Of a stretch of DNA of 64,000 nt, positions 20,795-35,739 are shown in pieces (position 1 is the first letter of the stretch; each line of letters begins with the position of its first letter). The position numbers were made by a program, and so were the translations under genes. Below the pieces are notes generated by a model. That model was not told the origin of the DNA and made no database searches. It saw only the letters and a program-made list of their open reading frames with translations. Source of the stretch: Clavulina sp. PMI_390 (Eukaryota > Basidiomycota > Agaricomycetes > Cantharellales > Hydnaceae). The stretch lies in the NCBI GenBank assembly GCA_015039315.1, contig WIDE01000024.1, positions 137,690-201,689 on the forward strand, given 5' to 3'.

Positions 20795-22754
20795 TTAGCC
20801 GATTGTAGACGCCTGCTCACTCTCGCCCGTATCCTCTGGTCGCGTCAAGCGAGGTTCAGGCGTTTGTATTGGGCGTAGTGGAGAAGGAGTTGCCGTATAT
20901 ACGCTGGGGCTGACTATGCCGGGACTAGTTGCGCGCGAAAGATACCCGGGTGGGGCGAGTGACCGCGCGTCATCCTCAAGCACTCCCAGGTCTGTGTCCG
21001 TCATAAGAAGCCCTGCGTCCATATCATGACGAGCGGTGAACGTCGAACTACGTGATATCCCTCCTGTGGCTGACAATCCAGGTTGAAGCGAGTCCATTGC
21101 CATAGTCATTGCATGTATCCCGGGGAAATAAGCTGGATTGGGAGTGGCCATTGAGCCACGATATGTTGCATTCGTTGATGAAAGTGGGGTGGGAGGGTTT
21201 TGAATGAATGAAATTGGGGAAAGATGGGTGGATGGACCATAACTTGAGCGGGAGCGCATCGCAAGAGTGTTGACCGTCGGGGGGAAGGACACCGTGGACG
21301 GCGCCTGGGGACGCGATGGTGGGGCTAAGCCCATGGGGTCCCCTAGCCGGGACCCTGGTCCTGGCATGTAGGATAGCACCGGCGGCTGAAGGGGGCTAAG
21401 CATATCCGTAGATGCATCGCTTGAGGGTGCCTGGGAACCTGTGGCAGTAGGGTATCCAGATGACGAATCAAATTGTGCAGGAGATCGAGGGAAATTTGGA
21501 AAAGGATCTGATGATGGCTTGTCCAGACCAAGGTCGTTACTGGAGTCGGGAGCAGAACTTGGGGCAGGGATGACTGTGTGTTGCCTCTGTCGCCGACGAC
21601 GCAAAATTACCACAAAGGCAGTACCCAAGATCAAGAGAAAGGCTATTGCGCCTATCGAAATCCCAGCGATTGCACCAGACGAGAGTTTGGAGCTATAATA
21701 ATATCACTCGATCAGGATCACCAAGGTCTTGATGTGATTGGAAATCGAGGCAAACCTTGCTTTCCTGATGAAAAGGGGCGTCAGTTATGTTTGATATGAG
21801 GCAAATCAAGCTGGACTCACTCTCCCATCTGCCAAGCCTGTGCGTGAGTTAGCTGGAGCTGTGGATTTGTGGAATTGGAATTGCTAATCAACTGGATAGT
21901 GTGTTGCTTGGTGGGGTCCAGCCCACCCGCGTAGCACAGCGTTTGCTCAACAGCCAACTGCGGGGAATACGATGAGTACCGAGAGGCTGGCCCATGATCA
22001 ATGCTGCACACGTATCCACCATTTGGCACATCGAGGCGGCCGTAAATTGCAGCGCTGCCTCCTGTGAAAGTGAATGTCGCCGAGGCCTGAGAGTTATTCG
22101 TCTGCCACACGCCGTTCACATTCTGCCAAGTGTCCGCTGAAGGGAGGAGTTGAAAGGCTTTGTCGGAAGGGACCGAGTAGAGGGATCCAGTTTCTGATGG
22201 AGAATCCTCGTCGTCGATTTCGATCCAGTCGATATCCACGCAGATTTCGACGGTGTCGTTCGGCGTATTGGAGAGGTGTACTTGGTGTGACCCTCTTGTA
22301 AGATTCCCCGAGGTGTATAGTAGACTATCGAAGACTTCAGGGCCGGAGAATCCACTTGCGGTGGTAGACCAGCTATCCACTACAACGCTTGTGGATGAGA
22401 ACTTGAAGGAGAGAAGTGGTGCGACGTGAGGAGAATACACGAACCTCCTGCCGTATAGAGACCATGGTTGTTTCTCTTGGCCCCAAAGATCCTGGTCATG
22501 TCAATTATCGGATGCCGCTCATCAGTTGGGGGCCATCGCCACAAGGTTGACATGCCCAGCTCAGGTTGAGTCACTTACGACACACTGGTTCCGAAGAAAG
22601 TGAAATTCATGTGGTCGCCCGTAGTACAAGTGTACATCGCCGTATCGTTTGAGTAGTCGGCATGAAAGGGGTCGACTACTCTTGAGACGGGTTGCCAGCT
22701 GCTTCCGACATAGTTGAGAATAGGACTATTTCCATCAATCAAGATTTGAACCAT
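20795..22754 (-). CDS. membrane-family copy 6 (minus strand)
   Basis: Exons are 22754..22579, 22491..22445 (47 nt), 22379..21821, 21764..21756 (9-nt microexon) and 21692..20795, total 1689 nt, 562 residues. The start MVQILIDGNSPILNYVG matches the family start. Module 1 ends FTFFGTSVS-IFGAKRNNHG. Module 2 reads FTGGSAAIYGRLDVPNGG and CSIDHG. The helix is AIAGISIGAIAFLLILGTAF plus VVIL, then RRRRQRQ. The tail has MDAGLLMTDTD and APPGY. It is inverted relative to the other full copies, so the cluster was rearranged or this copy moved. The exon-2 length and the intron phases (2,1,2,2) are identical to those of the plus-strand copies. Confidence 0.85.
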
Positions 22755-23555
22755 TGATGCGGGCGCTAGAGAGAGCAAGCTTTTTGGCACAGGTATGCGA
22801 CTAGAGAGGGGAGAAAAACGAGGCCAGCCAGGAAGTGGAGTCTGAAGAGCGGGTAGAAGAGTGGGGTTGGAGTAGACTAAGCCAATGCCAGCGGCATCAC
22901 GGGCGTGAAGAACTGTGCCACAGTTCCATTGTCTGGGGCCGAGTATGATCTCAGTTATCAAATGTTATGTATAGTAACAAGAGCATGGTTTCGCATCCCG
23001 AATCTGTGGTGAACGCGGCCACGCCCACGGCCGAGGTGTTCATATCCATGGTTGCGGTGGCAGTTGTCATCCCGTTCTTCGGGTGACTTGTTGTGGAGCG
23101 GGATCTAAGGCAGATTTGATCGATCATAATTGGGAGTGTTCCCGGTTCCCAACGTTTTGGTAAAACCGTTCTGCATGGGAGCATCTTTACGACCTGAATA
23201 CAGAGCCTTTTTCGATCATCATTCACTGGCGGGTGCGCGCAGCTCGCAGCTTGAAACTTGCAACTTGCATCTCCCAACTGATGCAGGAATGATACGTGCA
23301 TTACCTTGACGGGGAGAGGATCTGGTGGCTTCAGGGTCAACTTCTTTTTTTGTTCAGGTCATGTGATTCCCAGATTTACATCCCGCCCCGCACCGGAAGC
23401 ATTGCGGACCAGCCGCAACCCTTCCGTGTTGCGGATGCAAAACACGTCAAGACGGTTCTCCAGTCCACTGTATGTGTTACTTTAGAAGGATACACGTGCC
23501 ATTTGGAGCATCACTAGGCTCGTAATTCACAGAGAGGATCCCCGTAATTGACATG
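22755..23555. other. intergenic, upstream of membrane-family copy 6
   Basis: Holds the promoter of the minus-strand copy 6 and the 3' side of the dehydrogenase gene. The frame upstream of ATG 22754 is open to 22961 but does not encode a convincing signal peptide. No other gene is seen. Confidence 0.5.
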
Positions 23556-24884
23556 CTACAATTTAGCTTTGCGTTCTTTGCCAAAGACTTTGGTCATATT
23601 TGTTAAATCCCGAGTATCCAGCAGCTCCTCATCCTCCTCTTCAACAGTCAGGTTTGGGAAACTGTTGAAAGGGACAGAAAAAATGAGCTAGCCTGAAGGG
23701 AAAACTCGAGCCAGAGAGTCTCCCCACTCACGTCTTCGGAACTGCCCTTTTCGGCTCAATTCTCTCGTCCAGCCGATATTTGACAAAGTCAGCATCCTCG
23801 AAGGCCCATCTCTCCCTCAAATAGTCTTCATCAATCAGTGCCCTGCCTTCAATAGCCTCCTTTCCCTCGTCTTCCAGGATCTTCACCACCGTGTCCCCCC
23901 AGATGCTGGCCTTGCGCAAGTACTTGCCTGCACCCTCTTGGTAGGGACGCTCAGTGAGGGAAGCTTCAAGCGCAGCAGTTGCAGCGCTCTGTATAGAAGC
24001 CCCCGGCCAAATAGCCACGGGTGTGATGCGGGAAGCACCATTGGGATAGGCACGAGCGATGTCAATGGGGAGGGACAGGACCATTGACGTCATGGCGACT
24101 TTGGACATGGCATAACCGATTTTGCCACGCATGAAGCGCTTGTAGATGGGAGGGGAGACGACGATAATCTTCGGCGTCCAAAGCGAGCCTTTGGATGGGG
24201 ATGACGGCTGGGCAGTCTCGCTGGCGTGCAGCCATGGAAGCGATTCTTTGACAACGATGAACGACCCCCTAGCATTGACATTCCAGAGGCTAGTTTGATG
24301 TTGCAGTTTATTAGCTCAACAGGGACCTCGGTGCGAAACCATGGCCAGACTTACAGGTCCAGCTTCTTGATTGATGTGTCCGGCACAGACAGCCACGAAA
24401 CCGCTCCAGCATTATAAACAACTCCATAGGGGTAGAATTGAGGGGCCTTGAAGTGACCAGAGATCTTGGAGAGGAGGGCGGAGACTGATTGGGTGGTCGA
24501 GGTGACAGCGTCCCATGCTAAGGGGTAGGCGAGACCGCCGAAAGACTATTGCAGTAAAGCCGTACCAGATCAGTGGACAATGCTGATTTAAGATTGCTTA
24601 TTGACGAGCTCACTTCGATCTCCCGGACGACGGATTCGATAGAGCCCTCGAGTTTATACTTGGCCTTGACGCCAGAAGCTGGGTTCTCTGTGGTCTTGGC
24701 GGCGACTCCGACCGCATAGCCCTGACACGAAGCACATAGAAATAAGAAGTTTCGTATGAGGGGGCCTGAGGAATGAAGAAATCACCTCTTGGGCAAGAGT
24801 GATCGCCATCATGGCTCCTAAGCCCCGAGAGGCACCGAAGACGACAACGATCTTCCCATTCGGCGCCTTACACTTGATAGACAT
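23556..24884 (-). CDS. HSDL2-like short-chain dehydrogenase/reductase
   Basis: Exons 24884..24786, 24721..24614, 24545..24355, 24289..23732 and 23661..23556 sum to 1062 nt, 353 residues. SDR marks appear in order: the cofactor loop GASRGLG near residue 17, YNAGA (the NNAG element) before LDLLWNVNARGSF, the catalytic Ser in VSPPIYK, and YAMSK (YxxxK). The pattern NVN.RG, VSPP and PVAIWPGASIQSAA matches hydroxysteroid dehydrogenase-like protein 2, an NADP(H)-type SDR placed in peroxisomes or mitochondria in animals. There is no SCP2 domain. The C-terminus ends in KAKL, not a clear peroxisome signal (a weak SKL-like variant at best). It is transcribed away from RIX7 across 313 bp. Confidence 0.85.
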
Positions 24885-25197
24885 GTTGAACTTGAATTGC
24901 AAGATATGAGAATGAGCTTCAGTATGAGTAATTCCTCGAGCAGATGGATCGTAGTAACGTTCTAAACCCCCCGTCGCGGTTAGAGCGTGATGCGGGGCAC
25001 CGGTTGAGGATGGCTTGTGAAAACGGCGGCAACAAACAATTGAGTCGTCGGGTGTTGTGTACACCGAGGCCCATTTTCAACTTTCTTCTCTAAGTCCTCG
25101 ATGGACATCTCAGTGGGTGCTCTCCCATCTAATAGGCAGATGAGACGCATATCTGATAGCACAGATATCACAGGGACCAAATGCACTGAACAAATCC
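24885..25197. promoter_or_regulatory. divergent promoter between the SDR gene and RIX7
   Basis: 313 bp separate the two ATGs, which point away from each other. No clear TATA box is seen. In the RIX7 frame a tga at 25141 precedes the ATG at 25198 with no ATG between. Confidence 0.5.
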
Positions 25198-28198
<3,001 letters not shown>

Positions 28199-28455
28199 CA
28201 GTGCTCTCTCATTTGTGGCTCCCAAAGTGGCTGTAATGCCATCGGATGATCTCTATCTCAATCTATTGACATTATTGAGGGATGACACAGTAATGAGTCT
28301 AACAACTTAGATTGCTCTTTCGAGCCTCGGGCAATGGTCGGTGCGCCAGGCACAGATTTCCCACAAATCAATCTATTATCAACCTATGTCGTATTGACCC
28401 TTTCTGGATCTGACACTTCTGTGCGAAAGGGGGAGACTCATTAGGAGGTTACAAT

Positions 28456-29038
28456 TCACTCGCGCGTTGTCTTCGGCTCCTGCGCGCCTGTCTGATAAAT
28501 GATGGAGAAAGCTTCTGCCGCCAGGCCGTGCGCGCAAAGGAAGGCCAATTAGCATGTATGCTGCCTTCTCTAGCAAGTGATCCGCTTGTGCATAGAAGAG
28601 GTATAACATTATTAGAGTGAAAAGGCTGTTCCCACCTTGAAGGAATATGCCAAGACGACCGCGACCCGAGGCGACGTCGGTGGTCGGCAGCTCCATCGAT
28701 CGTTTATGACAGGCAATAAAGCAAAAAATTTGTCATAGATGCCGGCCGAGTTAGATGCGCCCACAGAGTAATTGAAAAAAAGGAAAAGCTTGGACGGAAC
28801 ATTCGGGGGAGAGACAACGCGAAGCTTGATGTTGATAGCGGAGTCGATGTCGCTGAGACAGATGACGTTTTACTAGAGCTAACATACACTATACAATCTG
28901 CGCTCCACCGAGAACAGAGATTGTGGAGAAGGCGGGTTCTTCTCCCAGCCAAGGGCGACGTTTATATATTCCGAGTGATGTATCAGATCTGAGAAAGACA
29001 GGCACAATTAGACGGTGATTCACGCTACGGCTGCCCAT
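28456..29038 (-). CDS. possible small multi-exon gene, unknown
   Basis: One splice plan gives a 118-residue frame: 29038..29029, 28988..28895, 28852..28636 and 28491..28456. The phases agree, with acceptors TTTCTCAG, CTGTCTCAG and TTTATCAG. The middle reads HHSEYINVALGW, FDIDSAINIKLRVV and SKLFLFFNYSVGA, which looks more like protein than noise. The 10-nt first exon is the weak point, and one donor (gtatag) is poor. I do not recognise the product. The whole stretch from 28199 to 29348 otherwise has no gene. Confidence 0.28.
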
Positions 29039-29348
29039 TGCATGTTCGCTCCTAGACGGCAATAAACACAATAGTAATCAAAATAATAAGTACGGGGTTC
29101 TAGAAGAAGAAGAAGAGGAGATGGAACGACGTTGTTCAGGGTCTTGCTTTTGGAGGTTCAGGGGCACGTGCCGATGTTTGTATACGTAGTAATTGAATTG
29201 GCGTCGGGCAAATTCGTTGGTTTGTGTGGTTTTGCGCCTCTCTCTCCATCGCCTGGGTCGATGGTCGGGCAGGGCTCTACACTTGCATCTTCAATCTGCT
29301 CAGCTACTCTGTGTGCACTATAGAGTCTAGGCACACACACTTGCCAGC

Positions 29349-32300
29349 ATGAGTGCCATGTCATTCGGTCCTCAGACCTATGCCGCAGGTGCTGCAACAA
29401 GCACCAGCCCTATCGACATCAACAGCGACGCCAGCTCTTCGAGCTCGAGATCTGGGCGAAAACAAGTATTACGCGTATCCATACCATCATCCACATTCTC
29501 CATTCCCTTTGACGAAATCGGTGTCTCGCCTCCCAATGACACCACTACACCACTCAGCCAACCAATCACTGGACTGAATAGCACTGGCGTGGTCCCTAGT
29601 GCTATTGCGAATTCGCATCCGAGTTCAGTAGCGAACACTAGCAGTAGTAGTGCTAGTGCTAGCGCTGGGCGAAACCCAACTTCAACAACAGTTGTCCCAT
29701 CCCCAAGCTCAGCCTCCTTCCGTTCGACCGGACTCGCCCCCATCCGCCCGCATTCTCGTTCTTCTCTTCACAAGAGCAAGTCCAGCTTGGAGCACCGCCC
29801 CAGCCTCTCCTTGCGAGGAAACGATGCAAGAAGACTCGAGGGCGGAATAACGAAGAATAGGTCCATGACGAACACTTCTTCCCCTAGACGGCCAAGTTTC
29901 TTGTCCCCTGGGCTTCCAGACGCTCTGCTCCTTTCTACGTAAGTTCCTGTTTTTCAATCAGTGCTTCTCCTACCTCATCTGCTTCCGTTCATTCTCATAT
30001 ATCGTCGTTGAAATCCATTTGTCCGTTTCTATCCTTCTTAGCACGAGCAGCAGTGGCAGCCCAGCTGTCGACTTTGGGCCGCGACTATCACCTGCACCGG
30101 CCGAAAATCTACAACCTCCATTACGAATGTCCTTGACGGAAGAACCAGAGCAGATCACGGTGCTTCCTCCGTCCATCCCATTGGATTCAGGGCCCGAGGC
30201 GCAATCTCAACCGCCGCCCCCGCCGTCCCCCCGACGAACACCATTTCTCCAGCGTATCGGCACCGTCTTCAACAAACCTGCCAAGACTCCGGACCCCCCA
30301 GCCACCGGCCTTCCAGACGAGCCAGATCAACCCCAGTATCGATCTCCTCCCCGCGCAATAGCGTCAGCTAAGCCGCCGCTGAGCCCGAATTCTGAACGAG
30401 CTTCCTTTCTGCCTACTTTCTCACCCATTAACAATGCTAGCGGAAGCTCAACCAAGATGGGCAGCCCGCCTTCGCCAACTTCTGCGCCTGGATCACACAG
30501 AACAGGCGGCGCTGGCGGTTGGTTCTCGTCGAAATCCAAGCCCCCTCCTCTCATCCTCCAGTCCAGTAACCTAGCAGCCATGCCAGTGCCCAAGCCATCT
30601 CCCCCATCTCTCTCGCCTTCATTCCCTCAGAAGAATGTGTATGGGAGAGGCACAGCTGATCTGGGGTCAGCATCTTCCTCCGTGACGTTCCTGGCCCCTC
30701 CCTCTCCTGCCTCTCCCTCGCACCCTTTCTCTGCTCCCGCCTCGATATCTGATATGTCTACGTTATCTTCGACGTCCATGGCGTCATCAATAGGACCGGG
30801 AAAATCTTCCCGTATCGGGACCCCTTCGGTTCTCCTCACCACACCTTCGGAGCCTGCTCAAACCAGGTCATCCTCCACACTCTTGCCTATTCCTCCGCAA
30901 ACCTCGTCCCCTGCCTCATCATCAACTTCATCTCTTACTGCTCCTTCTCTCCCTCGGGCATCCTCCAACTCAAAGTCGATCAAGACGTCTCGTTCCACTT
31001 CTGCACTCTCCCCCGGATCGTCTTCAAAACGGCCCAAGACAAGTCCAGCAGGATCTCCCTCAAACTCTCAGGTTTGGGGGTCAGGTTTGGATGATGCGAT
31101 ACATCCCTCTGGAACACAAACCCTCAGCAGGCGACGAAGCTTCAAGACGCCATTGAGCCCGCCACCAAACTTCCCTCTTCCCCCCGTACCTATTACACCG
31201 CCAGCTCATTCCCAATCGTCAGGGCGGCCGCGTGGGTCTAAACCTAAATCTAAATCGGTGAAGCGGCCCTCGACAGCCCCCTCTGCGTCTCCATCTGTAT
31301 GGCCAAAACAGCCTCCTTCGTCCCCTCCTCCCCCTCAGCCTCTCCATGCTTCGATGATGGGCCGAAGTCCATATTCGCCCCCACAGCTCAATATTGTTGA
31401 TGCGACCCCAACTACTGCAGTGTCGAACACAAGCGTAGCGCTAACGGCCATGGCGGCTCGTGTAGAGCTTATTAGGGCCAACTTTCTCTCTCTCAGTGAC
31501 TCTTCGTCTCCATCTTCTGGAGAATCAGGAGACGAGAGCCTGCGCTCAATCACGAGGAGAAAAACCCCAGGCTCAAACGATGAAATGTCTAGATCAAACA
31601 CGGTCAAAAAGGGGGAGAAGAATAAGGTTCGAGCGAGGCTCTCGGATTCGAACTTGAGTTTGGTACCTTCAATATCATCTTCTTGGGATGAAAGTGATCG
31701 AAATAGCGGAAGAGACACGTTTGGCCCTGCTAGGGACTCATCGGATTTGGAGGCATATCGGTCGCTCTTGAACAACATTCACGAGTTGGAGGATGGTCGG
31801 AGAACCAGTACCGCGAGTAGTCTTTCGCCAGTAGCACCTCCTCCTTCGTCATCGGCTCTTCCATCTCCCCCCTTACCACCAGATCGTCGAACTCCTAGGT
31901 CCTCTCCCCTTCCTACGCCAACTGCTTCTGGATTCTCGCTGCCAAAGAAGAAGAGATCAAAGCCCGTTCTCAAGCTACAGCTAGGAAACCCTTTCGTCCT
32001 AGGTGGAAGCAACACTACCCCATCAGATCCCGATGTTTCTGCTCCACCGACTTTGGATGCAAATACTCCACTTGCTAACGGTGGCGGAAATACTACGAGC
32101 CCTGGTGGGACGAGCCGAATAGCTGCCCATGCCCCAACACTTCCACTCGCAACGCCTCCAATTTCTATGCTCAGTCGGTTCTCGATATCTTCGGAGTACT
32201 TCACACCTGAGACGGAGGGGCTACCTGGAATGGGCACTCCAGGTACTGCAGGCGCGAGAGGGATGGGAGGCGAAGGAGGGTATTTCGACAATGTTGTGTA

Positions 32301-35300
32301 TCAGGTTTGTCTTTCGAGTTTGAACTAAATTTCTTCATTAGATGCTGAGTGTGCCTTGGTGAATTTCTTTGGTATTCAAGACTACCTCGCTAGTACAAAC
32401 TCCATCAGCAGCTTTGACAAATCAGTCCGCTAAACCTAGTACCAGCCTCCCGCCTCCACCGAGAAACGCGGCACTGACAGCTTCAACGTCGATCTCGATC
32501 ATGAGCCTTTCACAAGGCAGTGGAGCAACTTCGACAGATCTTGGAAGCGATCGAGAACCGACAAGTCAGCTGACGTTGGAGGTAACGGAGGCTGGGAAAG
32601 CCAATCTTACATCCGCTGCTTTGAATGGGAGCTCAGGGAATGGGCCTAATTTTGGGAGTGTGGGGGTGGCTCCTCCCTCACAGCCACAACATGCCACTCA
32701 TTTGGCTTCTTCAGCAACTGCTCTTCCTCTTTCTTCTCGTCATAACCCTGCTCTTGCGACCTCATCGGCGGGGAAGCCTGCGGGCGCAGCGGTCGCGCAT
32801 TCGATCGTCTCCATGGCTGGCTCTAATCTGACGGAGTCAGATGTCGTAGCTGGGATAGTTCCCTTCAACAGTGATGCACTTGGCACTGCTAAAGCTGACA
32901 TGGAGACAGCTGTGCTGGCGAACACAAATAATGGTGACGTCTCCTTGACGACCACCCAAACACCTCCCAAGAACCTAGACCAAGATGGAAAGGAGGCGGC
33001 GGCTGGTGATCGTGTGCCCAGCTTTGATATTGAGCCTATTGATCGGAGGCGGGGCGTCGCTGAATCAGAGACCATGCGTTCTGCTTCCCAGACCCTGCTT
33101 TCGGGCTCGGGCAAAGGCCCTGGAAATCATGCCGGAAAGAAATATGCGGAAGCGTCTCCTAATTCCAGCCGGTTGGGTCCGGCTTTCTCAACAACAACAC
33201 CATCGTTATTAGCATCACCATCTCCAGCTCCAACGACAGGAGGGCCAACAATATTCCCGTCGCGGGATTCAGCTACCCGTCAACCCGGTTCTGGATCGCA
33301 TGATAATGATCATAATCTTGATGGGAAACTGCAACCGGAGCTATTCTTGTCTGAATCTCCGCTAGCCTTACATTCTTCTTCTTCTCTGACTCCCACCACC
33401 AACACCCCTGCAACGACGGTGGAAGCGACAGTGTCCCGCCAGGACGAAGACGTAAGTTTCACCTATTTGCTTTTCGTATCTTCTATTTCTGGTATTGTCT
33501 CTTGCTGTGACACAATGCTGACTGTTTTGACTGTCGTTCTTCTGCCTTTGACCAACCCAACATGGTACCCAGACCGCGCCACCAGGTTCTGACCACTCAC
33601 ACCACCACGCGCAAGAACAGTCATCCTCACTCGCGACACCAGTTCTTTCATCCCTTTCCTCTTCTCCTTCATCCTTGACTCCTGTCGCAAGCCACGCTGC
33701 TTCCTTGACGGAAACTGCAGCTGATACTTCGACACCAACACCTATCTCCCCACCCACTTCAAGACCCATGATGCTTTCCCTCTCCCAGCAATCGAACCGC
33801 TCTGAGCCACCAAATTCACTTCAGGCATCGTACACGTCTTCGCCTGGGTCGATAACTAGCAGCCTCTACATGGCACGTTCAGCCACGAACAACACAACGT
33901 CCACAACCAAATCATCTTCTTCATACTCTTCACATTCGCCATCGCACTCTACGTCACGCTCGCGGCCCTCATCACATGCTTCCTCTAGCGCGTATTCGGC
34001 AGCAGGGGCCGTAGTCACCACGGCGCGTCGCCAACACTTTGGAGGACTTGCAACGCCACTTACGCCGAGTTTCGCTGTGGGTACGCCCACTACGATGAAT
34101 ATGCCAACACCAAAGCCAGGGGCCACTGGGTTCGTTATTACCCCCTTGACAAAGCCAGTCGATTTGTCAAAACGAAGTGCTAGAGCCAAGGTTCCTCCAA
34201 TCTTCTACTTCTATGAATCAGACGGCTCGGACTCTGAAGCAGAATCTGGCTCCGACGATGAGGAAGAATTGACCCCTGCGCAGATTGAAGCGCGTGAGCG
34301 CCGTAGAGGTCGCTCGAAAGGCACTCCTCGCCGGTTAGCATATACCAAACCCCGAAGGAAAACAGGCAAGCTCCAGACGGCCCAGGGCGTCATGATGGGA
34401 GCGCCTGTGCCTGTATCAGGCCCTTCTCGGGCTGTGCACCCTGCAGCACGCGCCGCGGCTGCGGCCTCTGGCGATAGCCCGCGGTCTTCCATGTGGACGC
34501 ATACAAGGAACACCTCTACTGCGAGCGGTGCTTCTGTTGCAGTTCACCGCTCGAACCTGGATGGCATTGTGATGCCAAAACCAGCCAGCGCTTATCCTGC
34601 GCATAAGCGGACGACAAGTAATGTTTCGAGTGGAACTGGCGCTCCGCCTGTAGCATTTCATCGAGGAAATCTCGAGGGGATCATTATGCCAAAGCCTGCT
34701 AGTGTGGGATCTAGACGCTCAACATCGTCTGTCCAATCAGGTGATCCCCAGGCGAGGCTCTCGTCAAGTTCAGGAGGCAAGCCATCTGTCTCAGCAGAGA
34801 AACCAACGCGCAATGACAATGAAGCAAAAGCCTCGACTGAGTACATTGCAGTGCAGTCACCCACACCACCACCTTCGTCGTATTCTGCACCTGCGACAGA
34901 AAGCAGGCTTAGAGGGTTGTTCAAAAGGAAGAGCAAGGCTGGCCTGAGCACACCAGAGATCAAGGACGCAAAACGTGATGTGCCTCCAGTGGTAAGCTTT
35001 TCCCGATTCTTTCTTTGACGGCCCAGTCTGAACTAATCTTTTCCCCTCCTAGCCTACTGATCCTTCTCTTGCATTCCCTGCCATAACTACGAGCGAGCAA
35101 ATCACTCCTCCTTCCCCAGCTGCAACTCAGACGAGTAATAGCACGAGCGGCACCCAATCCCTCCTCGGTTCGTCCGTTGGGGGTGCAGGGAGCGCTGGAA
35201 TGAGGCCCTCGATCACCGCGGATTCGATGCGGAGCTCAACGTCCGCATCAGGCTCTTTGCTCTCCTCTCGGAAAAGTAATGTATCGGATGGGCCTTCCGA

Positions 35301-35739
35301 AGGGGTAGCGCATCCACCAGCTTCGCCGTTACCGGTCCCATCATCCCCCATCCCGCCTAGTCCCAACGCTCATGCTGGTGCGAACGGAGCCAGTCTTGCT
35401 CCTCCGTCAACGAGTCCCGAACGTAGCAGGGAACGCACCAAGTCGGGATCACGCTTTGCAGCTGCTGCGAGCTTGATTTCAAAGGTAACCAAGCCGAAGC
35501 GGGGGAAGAATCAGCCCCCTCCGTTGCCCTCAACTCTACCTTCACACCCAACTGAGCCAGAACTCCCACCCCTGCCACCCCAGGCCCACGTGCAAGGTAG
35601 CCCCGCACTCCCTCGCTCGCCAGTACCGAGGGCGAATATGAATGGGGACGCGAGGTCTCCAACGCGGCGAGAGAGTGGAGCGGACTTTAAGCCCTCTCGG
35701 ACTGATGTAAAGTATAGTGAGATGCTTTTCGATAGTTGA
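29349..35739 (+). CDS. very large disordered Ser/Pro-rich protein
   Basis: Exons 29349..29938, 30042..32304, 32381..33451, 33573..34991 and 35053..35739 sum to 6030 nt, 2009 residues. Ser, Pro and Thr dominate throughout, with runs such as SSSSASAS. Islands that look conserved are TFSIPFDEIGV near residue 50, LLNNIHELEDGR, KKKRSKPVLKLQLGNPFV, the acidic YESDGSDSEAESGSDDEEE, the basic ARERRRGRSKGTPRRL, and a C-terminal DVKYSEMLFDS. Near residues 1560-1650 a segment of about 35-40 residues is repeated (HR.NL.GI.MPKPAS). No catalytic domain, membrane helix or signal peptide is seen. Such proteins are often scaffolds or phosphorylation targets, but nothing here proves a role. Antisense frames are shadows of the biased composition. 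Confidence 0.8.

Noticed and set aside
24885..25064. N-terminal extension of the dehydrogenase from an upstream in-frame ATG
   Set aside because: The extra 60 residues are Cys/His-rich and unlike an SDR start; the ATG at 24884 places the cofactor loop at the usual distance.
29378..34963. Many long antisense open frames opposite the 2009-residue gene
   Set aside because: They mirror the Ser/Pro codon bias of the sense strand, lack splice plans and carry no domain.
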